From an uncultured Oscillospiraceae bacterium (GTDB lineage: Bacteria > Bacillota > Clostridia > Oscillospirales > Acutalibacteraceae): 7,007 nt of DNA. Below the pieces are notes generated by a model, which did no database searches, was not told the origin of the DNA, and worked only from the letters and a program-made list of their open reading frames with translations. Shown here piece after piece: positions 1 to 5,251 of the stretch (its first letter is position 1; each line of letters begins with the position of its first letter). Made by a program: the position numbers and the translations under genes. The stretch lies in NCBI GenBank assembly GCA_905200265.1, contig CAJKJS010000069.1:1-7007 (forward strand), read 5' to 3'.

Positions 1-676
1 TCTTCTTGGCTCGTTGGGCCGCTTGCTTTTTGGGGTCAATGGTGCCGCCGCTTTCCACATACCGGCAAAAATCTTTCATGCAGCAAGCATCGCACAGCGG
101 TTTGCGGGCATCACACACGGCTCTCCCGTGGAGCACCAGCCGGTGGCAGAAATCGCTGCCTTTTTCCGGGGGCAAAACGGCGCGCAGGTCCATTTCTACT
201 TTATAAGGATCGGTTTCATCCGTCAGCCCCAGCCGCCCGCAGATGCGGATACAATGGGTATCGGTCACTACGGCCGGTTTGCCGAAAATGTCGCCCACAA
301 TCAGGTTGGCCGTTTTGCGGCCCACGCCCGGCAATTTGACAAGTTCTTCAATGGTGTCGGGCACCACGCCGTCGTATTCGTCCCGCAATTTGCGGCATAG
401 TAAATAAATATCCCGGGCCTTTGTTTTGTACAGCCCGCAGGAGCGGACGTATTCGGCAATTTCTTCCGGGGACGAAGCACAGTAGTCGTCCAGAGTGGGG
501 AACCGGGCAAACAGCGCCGGGGTCACCTGATTGACGCGGGCATCCGTGCATTGGGCGGCCAGCCGCACCGAAATCAGCAGCTGTAAGGGGTCGGTATATG
601 TCAGCGAACACTGGGCGCCGGGGTATGCCTGTTCCAGCGCTTCCACAGCGCGCCATGCTTTTTCCTGTCGATCCAT
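1..676 (-). CDS. nth: Endonuclease III (DNA glycosylase/AP lyase), 3' end cut by window edge
   Basis: Base-excision-repair enzyme that removes oxidised pyrimidines and cleaves the abasic site by beta-elimination; it is a cytoplasmic, DNA-bound [4Fe-4S] protein. 225 codons are visible and the stop lies beyond the left edge. The family is usually 210-220 aa, so only a few C-terminal residues are missing. The helix-hairpin-helix motif LPGVGRKTAN contains Lys121, matching E. coli catalytic Lys120. VTDTH gives Asp139, exactly 18 residues later, matching Asp138. The cluster ligands are Cys188, Cys195, Cys198 and Cys204 in the classic C-x6-C-x2-C-x5-C spacing. The start is the ATG at 676-674, with an AAGGAGG ribosome binding site 9 nt upstream. 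The gene is divergent from glyA and has its own promoter. All catalytic and cluster residues are intact, so the function is secure. Confidence 0.96.
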   Translation of the reverse strand, partial: MDRQEKAWRAVEALEQAYPGAQCSLTYTDPLQLLISVRLAAQCTDARVNQVTPALFARFPTLDDYCASSPEEIAEYVRSCGLYKTKARDIYLLCRKLRDEYDGVVPDTIEELVKLPGVGRKTANLIVGDIFGKPAVVTDTHCIRICGRLGLTDETDPYKVEMDLRAVLPPEKGSDFCHRLVLHGRAVCDARKPLCDACCMKDFCRYVESGGTIDPKKQAAQRAKK

Positions 677-692
677 AGAGGAAAACCTCCTT
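677..692 (-). promoter_or_regulatory. nth ribosome binding site, possibly self-sequestered
   Basis: Read on the minus strand, AAGGAGG (692-686) is followed by TTTT and then CCTCT, directly before the ATG. GGAGG (690-686) can pair with CCTCT (681-677) as a 5-bp hairpin (one G-U pair) with a UUUU loop, burying the Shine-Dalgarno sequence. The site sets the start codon. Whether the hairpin reduces translation is inference. Confidence 0.75.
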
Positions 693-711
693 CTTTCCAT
701 TCTGTCTCTTC

Positions 712-740
712 ATTGTACCGCAGACGGCCTTTTTGCGCAA
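712..740 (-). promoter_or_regulatory. Sigma-A-type promoter for nth
   Basis: On the minus strand there is TTGCGC (740-735), a 17-bp spacer and TACAAT (717-712). The -10 matches the consensus at 5 of 6 positions. The predicted transcript would start near 705-706, giving a leader of about 30 nt before the nth ATG. Prediction from sequence only. Confidence 0.6.
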
Positions 741-798
741 CCGGAAAGTTTTTTGCATGATTTTTATCCTTATCCTGCAAATTGTGGAAGGGAAAAAA

Positions 799-829
799 GG
801 GAAAAAACCGCCTGTCTGCGGAATTTCCC
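799..829. other. Interrupted inverted repeat in the divergent intergenic region
   Basis: GGGAAA (799-804) pairs with TTTCCC (824-829), and CCGC (808-811) pairs with GCGG (818-821), with a small internal loop between the stems. On the minus strand the GCGG arm is followed at once by TTTTTT, which gives a weak terminator-like look upstream of the nth promoter. It may block transcription running leftward into nth, or may have no function. The rest of 677-953 holds the two promoters, a 10-bp palindrome at 850-859 and a short direct repeat; no gene was seen there. Confidence 0.25.
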
Positions 830-859
830 CCGGCAAGCTGCATGGCTTTTACATATGTA

Positions 860-888
860 TTGCAAATTATGGGAAATCTGTGTATAAT
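860..888 (+). promoter_or_regulatory. Sigma-A-type promoter for glyA
   Basis: TTGCAA (860-865), a 17-bp spacer, and a perfect TATAAT (883-888). Transcription would start near 894-896 and leave a leader of roughly 60 nt, too short for a known folate, ZTP or glycine riboswitch. A 10-bp palindrome, TACATATGTA (850-859), abuts the -35 element and could be a regulator site. The uraA promoter downstream has the same TTGCAA -35. Confidence 0.8.
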
Positions 889-953
889 CAGGGTAACGTA
901 CCGCTGGCAGATGGCGGGCGTGTGGTGACAGGAAAGAAAAGGAGGAAAAACGT

Positions 954-2210
954 ATGTATCAGGATATGCTCGACACGATTGGGTTTGTAGAACAAATCGA
1001 CCCCGATGTGGGCGCCGCGATGGGGCAGGAATTAACCCGCCAGCGCCAGAATTTGGAGCTGATTGCGTCGGAAAACATTGTGTCGCCTGCGGTTATGGCG
1101 GCCATGGGGTCCATTTTAACCAATAAATATGCCGAAGGCTACCCGGGTAAACGGTACTATGGCGGATGCCAGTACGTGGACGTGGTGGAGGATATCGCCC
1201 GCAAACGGGCCTGTGAACTGTTTGGAGCTGAACACGCCAATGTACAGCCCCATTCCGGCGCTCAGGCCAATACGGCTGTTTATTTTGCGCTGCTGCAGCC
1301 CGGCGATACGGTTATGGGCATGAGCCTGGCAGAAGGCGGCCATTTGACCCACGGGTCCCCGGTAAACCTGTCGGGCAAATACTTCCATTTTGTTTCCTAT
1401 GGGGTGGACGCTGTTACCGGCCGGATTGATTACGACAAACTGTATGAACAGGCCATGCAGGTGCGCCCGAAAATGATTGTGTCGGGTGCCAGTGCGTACC
1501 CCCGTGCCATCGATTTTGCCCGCATCCGTGAAATCTGCGATGCCTGTGGAGCTCTGATGATGGTGGATATGGCCCACATTGCGGGGCTGGTGGCCGGTGG
1601 TGTGCACCAAAGCCCGGTGCCTTATGCCGATATTGTCACCACAACCACCCACAAAACCCTGCGGGGTCCCCGTGGCGGACTGATTCTGTGCAAAGAAGCC
1701 TACGCCAAAGCAATCGACAAAGCCATTTTCCCCGGCACCCAGGGCGGACCGCTGATGCATGTCATCGCGGGCAAGGCGGTGTGCCTGGGCGAAGCGCTTA
1801 AACCGGCTTTCCGTCAGTACGCGCAGCAGATTGTGAAAAATGCGGCCGCATTGGCTGAGGGCCTGCAAAAGCGCGGCGTCAAACTGGTTTCCGGCGGTAC
1901 CGATAACCACCTGATGCTGATCGACCTGACAGGGATGGAACTGACGGGCAAAGAACTGGAACGCCGTCTGGATGATGTGCACATTACGGCGAACAAAAAC
2001 ACGGTGCCCGGCGAACAGCGAAGCCCGTTTGTCACCAGCGGCGTGCGCATTGGCACCCCGGCCATTACCACCCGGGGCCTTGTGGAAAGCGATATGGACG
2101 AAGTGGCGGCCTGCATCGCCCTTGCCATGGAAGATGATTTCGAGGCAAAGGCCGAATCGATTCGCAACCGGGTCGCGGCTCTCTGCCAGAAATACCCGCT
2201 GTACGAATAA
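954..2210 (+). CDS. glyA: Serine hydroxymethyltransferase
   Basis: PLP enzyme that interconverts serine plus tetrahydrofolate with glycine plus 5,10-methylene-tetrahydrofolate, the main source of one-carbon units for purines, thymidylate and methionine; cytoplasmic. The 418 aa are full length for bacterial GlyA (about 410-420). Visible hallmarks are LIASENIVSP near residue 36, KYAEGYPGKRYYGG at 58-71, GGHLTHG with His130, VDMAHIAGLVAGG with Asp205 (binds the PLP ring nitrogen in the family), TTTTHKTLRGPRGG with the PLP lysine Lys234 (E. coli Lys229), and SGVRIGTPAITTRG with Arg365, which binds the substrate carboxylate. The ATG at 954 has AAGGAGG ending 8 nt upstream. The gene has its own promoter and an intrinsic terminator, so it appears monocistronic. 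No anomaly in length or key residues. Confidence 0.98.
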   Translation: MYQDMLDTIGFVEQIDPDVGAAMGQELTRQRQNLELIASENIVSPAVMAAMGSILTNKYAEGYPGKRYYGGCQYVDVVEDIARKRACELFGAEHANVQPHSGAQANTAVYFALLQPGDTVMGMSLAEGGHLTHGSPVNLSGKYFHFVSYGVDAVTGRIDYDKLYEQAMQVRPKMIVSGASAYPRAIDFARIREICDACGALMMVDMAHIAGLVAGGVHQSPVPYADIVTTTTHKTLRGPRGGLILCKEAYAKAIDKAIFPGTQGGPLMHVIAGKAVCLGEALKPAFRQYAQQIVKNAAALAEGLQKRGVKLVSGGTDNHLMLIDLTGMELTGKELERRLDDVHITANKNTVPGEQRSPFVTSGVRIGTPAITTRGLVESDMDEVAACIALAMEDDFEAKAESIRNRVAALCQKYPLYE

Positions 2211-2231
2211 AGAATAGGGTTTGCCCTGCGA

Positions 2232-2276
2232 CAAAGGAGCCGTGTGGTGATTCATGCGGCCCTTTTGTTTTTTCTT
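2232..2276 (+). terminator. Intrinsic terminator of glyA
   Basis: CAAAGGAGCCG (2232-2242) pairs with CGGCCCTTTTG (2257-2267), with one A/C mismatch and one G-U pair, around a 14-nt loop. The stem is followed by a T-rich tract (2268-2276). It lies 21 bp after the glyA stop and separates glyA from the next promoter. Confidence 0.8.
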
Positions 2277-2288
2277 ATAAAAAGTACA

Positions 2289-2317
2289 TTTACAAGCGCC
2301 GGGAAAACGTGTACAAT
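2289..2317 (+). promoter_or_regulatory. Sigma-A-type promoter for the unknown-rarA-flavorubredoxin operon
   Basis: TTTACA (2289-2294), a 17-bp spacer, TACAAT (2312-2317); each hexamer matches the consensus at 5 of 6 positions. The predicted start is near 2323-2325. No comparable promoter or terminator was found in the 45-bp gap before rarA, so this promoter probably serves all three genes through 5028. Confidence 0.7.
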
Positions 2318-2319
2318 AA

Positions 2320-2344
2320 AACTATCGATTTTAGAACGATAGTT
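2320..2344. repeat. 8-bp inverted repeat at the transcription start, candidate operator
   Basis: AACTATCG (2320-2327) and CGATAGTT (2337-2344) are perfect inverted repeats with a 9-bp gap, placed over the predicted start of transcription. A further complementary pair, CGTGTA (2308-2313) and TACACG (2346-2351), brackets it, and its left arm overlaps the -10 hexamer. Because part of the left half would not be transcribed, a DNA operator is more likely than an RNA hairpin. The binding protein is unknown. The repeat overlaps the SOS-like box at 2333-2346. Confidence 0.45.
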
Positions 2345-2346
2345 CT
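2333..2346. promoter_or_regulatory. SOS (LexA/DinR-type) box
   Basis: AGAACGATAGTTCT contains GAAC-GATA-GTTC, an exact match to the Gram-positive LexA/DinR core GAAC-N4-GTTC, with one extra complementary pair outside it. It lies about 10-20 bp after the predicted start of transcription, where a repressor could block the promoter. The fuller Bacillus consensus (CGAAC-RNRY-GTTYC) is not fully met: the flanking C and two of the four central positions differ. In random sequence with equal base frequencies about 0.1 exact core matches would be expected in 7 kb, and I found no other exact match in the window. Confidence 0.5.
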
Positions 2347-2371
2347 ACACGGGAGGAGAACAAAAAATACT

Positions 2372-3046
2372 ATGGCGTTATTCAAAGATCTTCTCAAAAA
2401 AATGCGCGGCGAGAATGAGCCCGATGACCATATCGACCAGCCTGCCCCGGAACCGGCGGAAAAACCGGCGGCTCCGGCTCCCAAACCGGTACCGCCGGTA
2501 GCCGATCCGGCAGCGGTGTATCGCAAAATCCGCACCCAGGCCCTGGGCGCAGCACCTCCTGTTCAGAAGGAAGAAGGGGAACCGCCGTTTTACAGCGCGG
2601 TAATTGATATTGCTTCGGCGGATGGGTGCACCACGATGGTGTGCCGGTATCCGGAAGAAGTCAACCTGTACACCCGGCGGGGCGACGTGATGATGGGCGT
2701 ACAGAAAAACGCACCGGAAGTAGAAGAAGCCGCCGGCCTTTTGTGGAAAGTGATGGGGCACTTTGCCGGGCAGATTACCTTTATGAAAGACGACGATTAC
2801 CAGTTGCCTAGCGCCGGTAAACACCGGGTGTTCTTGCTGGCGCGGGACGGCATTGGCCGCTTGGAGATTGATCCCACGGCGCCATATGAATCGGGCAGTA
2901 TGGAACGCACCGTTTTGTACGCGTACTATCATTTGTTCCGCTGCATTGCCAAGTGCCGGGCGGAACAGGAAGAAACGCCGGCACAACCGGTGGAACAAGA
3001 GAAAACGGATACGCCGGACGAAGTGGAGAAAACAGACGAAGTATAA
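2372..3046 (+). CDS. Uncharacterised 224-aa cytoplasmic protein preceding rarA
   Basis: I do not recognise this family. There is no signal peptide or membrane segment. An amphipathic basic N-terminus (residues 1-12, MALFKDLLKKMR) is followed by a Pro/Ala/Glu-rich linker (about 20-46), then an apparently folded region (about 70-198), then a Thr/Glu/Asp-rich acidic tail (199-224). In the folded part FYSAVIDIASADGCTTM looks like beta strands; an acidic helix lies around 115-128; GKHRVFLLARDGIGRLEID looks like two strands; and MERTVLYAYYHLFRCIAKC is a helix containing two cysteines (191, 195). The ATG at 2372 is the only usual start after the promoter. Its purine-rich site GGAGGAG (2352-2358) is unusually far upstream, 13 nt. 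An in-frame GTG at 2309 lies inside the promoter and is rejected. It is followed 45 bp later by rarA with no terminator, so the two are probably co-transcribed, and a role near replication stress is possible but unproven. Confidence 0.85.
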   Translation: MALFKDLLKKMRGENEPDDHIDQPAPEPAEKPAAPAPKPVPPVADPAAVYRKIRTQALGAAPPVQKEEGEPPFYSAVIDIASADGCTTMVCRYPEEVNLYTRRGDVMMGVQKNAPEVEEAAGLLWKVMGHFAGQITFMKDDDYQLPSAGKHRVFLLARDGIGRLEIDPTAPYESGSMERTVLYAYYHLFRCIAKCRAEQEETPAQPVEQEKTDTPDEVEKTDEV

Positions 3047-3091
3047 GCGCCTGTCCATTTTCATGCAGCTATAGGAAAGGGGGAAGAGGGA

Positions 3092-4381
3092 ATGCCGGCA
3101 CCACTTGCCGATCGAATTCGGCCCAGTACGCTCGACGAGATGGTCGGCCAGCGTCATTTGTTGGCGCCCGGTATGGCCCTGCGCCGGATTGTGGAATCCG
3201 GGCAGATCCCCAATATGGTGTTTTACGGGCCTTCCGGCGTGGGGAAAACCACCCTGGCGTCGATTATCGCACGCAACACGAAAAAGCGGCTTTGTAAGTT
3301 AAACGGTACCACCGCTTCCACCGCCGATATTCGGGACGTCATTGCAAAGACCAATACCCTCGATGGGGTCAACGGCGTGCTGCTATATTTGGACGAAATC
3401 CAGTATTTTAATAAGAAGCAGCAGCAAACACTGCTGGAATTCATTGAAAACGGCAGCATTACGCTGATTGCATCCACCACGGAAAACCCGTATTTTTATG
3501 TGTACGGCGCGATTTTAAGCCGCAGTACGGTATTTGAATTTAAAACGGTCACCCCGGAGGATGTGGTGCCCGCTGTCAAACGGGCGTTTGCTTTTTGTCA
3601 GGAAGAACGGCAGCAGGCCATGGACGTGGATGAAGCTGCCGTGACGGTGATTGCTCAGGCCTGCGGCGGCGATGTGCGCAAAGCCATGAACGCCGTCGAG
3701 CTGTGCGTGCTGTCGGCGATTCCGGAGGAAGACGGCGCCTTGCATATAACGGAACAACAGGCCCGGGAGCTGACCCAGCGCAGCGCCATGCGCTACGATA
3801 GGGAAGGCGACGAGCACTACGACATTGTGTCGGCCTACCAAAAGAGTATGCGGGGCAGCGACCCCGATGCCGCGGTTCACTATTTAGCAAGGCTGCTGGA
3901 AGCCGGAGACTTGCCGTCAGCCTGCCGGAGACTGATGGTGTGTGCGTGCGAAGACGTGGGTCTTGCGTGGCCGCAAATTATCCCCATTGTGAAAGCGGCG
4001 GTGGATATGGCCATGATGGTCGGCCTGCCGGAAGCACGCATTCCGTTAGCCGATGCGGTGATTTTGGTGTGCACGGCCCCGAAATCCAATTCGGCCTATA
4101 ATGCCATCAATGCCGCTATGCAGGATGTGAAAAAAGGCAAAGTGGGCGCCATTCCCCGGCAATTACAGAACATGCATTACGATGGCGCCGATGCCAAAGT
4201 AAAAGGGCAGCACTATTTGTATCCCCATGATTTCCCCAATCACTGGACACAGCAAACGTATTTGCCCGATATACTGCGGGACACGCATTATTACACCTTT
4301 GGCGATAATAAAAATGAACAGGCTTTTAAAGCCTATTGGGATAAGATCAAACAGCCGCATTCGGCAGGAGGCACAACATGA
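3092..4381 (+). CDS. rarA: Replication-associated recombination protein A (RarA/MgsA, AAA+ ATPase)
   Basis: Member of the RarA/Mgs1/WRNIP1 family of clamp-loader-like AAA+ ATPases that act at stalled replication forks, interacting with SSB and remodelling DNA ends; cytoplasmic and nucleoid-associated. The 429 aa match the family (about 420-450). Visible features are Walker A GPSGVGKTT (46-54; Lys52, Thr53), Walker B LLYLDEIQ (Asp101, Glu102), sensor-1 region IASTTENPYF (126-135), and an arginine finger in ILSRSTVF (Arg144). The C-terminal tetramerisation region carries the family block YDREGDEHYD...SAYQKSMRGSDPDAA and, later, a match to the conserved YLYPHDFPNHW-type block. The residues after Walker B read IQYFNKKQQ where most relatives read IHRFNKAQQ. 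The start at 3092 has AAAGGGGG (3076-3083) 8 nt upstream. Its stop overlaps the next gene's ATG. Confidence 0.96.
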   Translation: MPAPLADRIRPSTLDEMVGQRHLLAPGMALRRIVESGQIPNMVFYGPSGVGKTTLASIIARNTKKRLCKLNGTTASTADIRDVIAKTNTLDGVNGVLLYLDEIQYFNKKQQQTLLEFIENGSITLIASTTENPYFYVYGAILSRSTVFEFKTVTPEDVVPAVKRAFAFCQEERQQAMDVDEAAVTVIAQACGGDVRKAMNAVELCVLSAIPEEDGALHITEQQARELTQRSAMRYDREGDEHYDIVSAYQKSMRGSDPDAAVHYLARLLEAGDLPSACRRLMVCACEDVGLAWPQIIPIVKAAVDMAMMVGLPEARIPLADAVILVCTAPKSNSAYNAINAAMQDVKKGKVGAIPRQLQNMHYDGADAKVKGQHYLYPHDFPNHWTQQTYLPDILRDTHYYTFGDNKNEQAFKAYWDKIKQPHSAGGTT

Positions 4382-5028
4382 ATCTTGCAATTTTGGATCA
4401 ATTTACATACGGGATGTACGCCGTTGGCGTAAAAGGGGAAAAAGGTCCTTCCGCCTGCATCTGCACATCGGCGGCTCAGGTGTCGCCGGCGCCGGATTGC
4501 CGGATTGCCGTGTGCATCAGCCGGGAAAACTATTCCCACCAATGCATCGAACAAAACGGGCTTTTCTCGGTTTCGGTTCTGTCCCGCAATACCAGCGGTG
4601 CCGTGATCGGGGCCTTGGGCTTTACCAGCGGACGCTGTGGGGGCAAGCTCAATAACATCCGCCACCGGGTACTGCGGGAAGGCGTGCCGGTGATCAAAGA
4701 AGACACCTGCTGCTGGGTTTTGTGCGAAGTGGTGGCCAAAGTGGATGCAGGCACCCACACGATCTTTATTGGCAAAGTGCTGGCGGGCAGCGAATCCTTT
4801 GTGGGGCAGCCCATGTCGTACGATTATTACCGTACCGTGATCAAAGGGGCACCGGCCCGCAATGCGCCGCTATACCGTCCGCTGCCCAGTAACCGTGGGG
4901 CTGACGGGGAATCGTTCATTTGCCCGGTGTGCGGGTACCGGTTCAGCGACCCGGATATTCCCTTCGAAGAACTGCCCGAACATTGCCCCAGCTGCGGCGC
5001 GCCTCGCCATGCCTTTGTGCGCGGCTGA
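4378..5028 (+). CDS. Flavin reductase-rubredoxin fusion (high-molecular-weight rubredoxin, Hrb-like)
   Basis: The 216-aa two-domain redox protein has an FMN-binding split-barrel flavin reductase domain (about 1-165) and a C-terminal rubredoxin-like iron site (about 179-215). The flavin part resembles Moorella Hrb: YGMYAVGVK near the N-terminus, LFSVSVLSRNTSG (62-74), GFTSGR (81-86), GTHTIFIGKV (125-134) and PMSYDYYRTVIKGAPARNAP (145-164). The iron ligands are Cys182, Cys185, Cys203 and Cys206 (CPVCG...CPSCG). Hrb proteins carry electrons from NAD(P)H to flavodiiron proteins that reduce O2 or NO in anaerobes; I infer a similar role here. The ATG overlaps the rarA TGA (ATGA, 4378-4381), with AGGAGG (4366-4371) 6 nt upstream, indicating translational coupling. 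The rubredoxin loop is short (17 residues between the Cys pairs against about 29 in classical rubredoxin). No clear terminator follows the stop. Confidence 0.88.
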   Translation: MNLAILDQFTYGMYAVGVKGEKGPSACICTSAAQVSPAPDCRIAVCISRENYSHQCIEQNGLFSVSVLSRNTSGAVIGALGFTSGRCGGKLNNIRHRVLREGVPVIKEDTCCWVLCEVVAKVDAGTHTIFIGKVLAGSESFVGQPMSYDYYRTVIKGAPARNAPLYRPLPSNRGADGESFICPVCGYRFSDPDIPFEELPEHCPSCGAPRHAFVRG

Positions 5029-5076
5029 GTGCACGGATGATTCTTTTCGATTCTTCATGTTTTGTTCATTTTTTGC

Positions 5077-5105
5077 TTGCAATTTGGTAAAAAACATGAT
5101 ATGAT
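5077..5105 (+). promoter_or_regulatory. Sigma-A-type extended -10 promoter for the uraA leader
   Basis: TTGCAA (5077-5082), a 17-bp spacer and TATGAT (5100-5105), with TG at 5097-5098 placed as an extended -10. The predicted start is near 5111-5113, giving an approximately 173-nt leader before uraA that includes a short ORF and a strong terminator. Confidence 0.8.
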
Positions 5106-5115
5106 TGTGCGGATC

Positions 5116-5189
5116 GAGAAGAAAGGTGGCGAAAAACGGTGAAAGTCAGTTGTGTTATGAGCAGGCTAAGCCATTTTCCCTTTCTTTTC
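5116..5189 (+). other. Leader RNA stem pairing the leader ribosome site region with the pyrimidine tract
   Basis: GAGAAGAAAGG (5116-5126) can pair with CCTTTCTTTTC (5179-5189): 11 contiguous pairs, one of them G-U, close to the predicted 5' end of the transcript. The left arm overlaps the leader ORF's Shine-Dalgarno (AAAGGTGG, 5122-5129), and the right arm is most of the U/C-rich tract. An alternative shorter pairing is AAGGTGGC (5123-5130) with GCCATTTT (5170-5177). It could be a pause hairpin or shut off leader translation once the tract is made; both roles are inference. Confidence 0.4.
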
Positions 5190-5225
5190 CATTTTCAGAA
5201 AAAACGGCAGGATCGTTTTCGGTAA
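5139..5225 (+). CDS. 28-aa leader peptide of the uraA attenuator
   Basis: GTG start at 5139 with AAAGGTGG (5122-5129) 9 nt upstream, 28 sense codons, TAA at 5223-5225. The peptide is Phe-rich in its middle (HFPFLFHF, residues 12-19) because the codons lie on a pyrimidine tract: 5174-5196 has 15 T, 7 C and a single A. Its last codons form the whole 5' arm of the terminator, and the TAA sits in the UAAA tetraloop, so a ribosome that reaches the stop would prevent the hairpin from folding. This is the arrangement of the E. coli pyrBI leader, where low UTP slows RNA polymerase in a U-rich tract and lets the leading ribosome catch up. An in-frame ATG at 5157 would give a 22-aa version but lacks a good ribosome site. 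The peptide itself probably has no function beyond regulation. Confidence 0.6.
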   Translation: MKVSCVMSRLSHFPFLFHFQKKRQDRFR

Positions 5226-5251
5226 ACCGAAAGCGAGAGCCGTTTTTTTTT
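5199..5251 (+). terminator. Attenuator (intrinsic terminator) in the uraA leader
   Basis: The inner stem CGTTTTCGG (5214-5222) pairs with CCGAAAGCG (5227-5235) around a UAAA loop: nine pairs including one G-U. The outer stem AAAAAACGGC (5199-5208) pairs with GCCGTTTTTT (5239-5248): ten pairs. A 5/3-nt internal loop separates them, and nine T residues (5243-5251) end it. It lies between the promoter at 5077-5105 and the uraA ribosome site, so it must be bypassed for uraA to be expressed. It may also stop read-through from the upstream operon, which has no clear terminator of its own. Confidence 0.88.

Noticed and set aside
889..953. ZTP, tetrahydrofolate or glycine riboswitch upstream of glyA
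   Set aside because: The leader after the predicted start is only about 60 nt and shows no conserved cores of these classes.
1116..2255. A 379-codon open frame antisense to glyA
   Set aside because: It mirrors the strongly conserved glyA coding sequence, is His/Gly/Gln-rich as shadow frames often are, and lacks promoter and ribosome site.
2309..2371. GTG start at 2309 for the unknown protein
   Set aside because: The codon overlaps the -10 hexamer of a good promoter and precedes the expected transcription start; the ATG at 2372 follows the purine-rich ribosome site.
5111..5200. PyrR-binding attenuator or purine/xanthine riboswitch in the uraA leader
   Set aside because: The PyrR loop consensus needs a UCC-x-G-x-GAGG-like segment in a stem-loop; only an AGGCT fragment (5164-5168) is present and the UCC part is missing. 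No purine-riboswitch junction pattern was seen. A covariance-model search would settle it.
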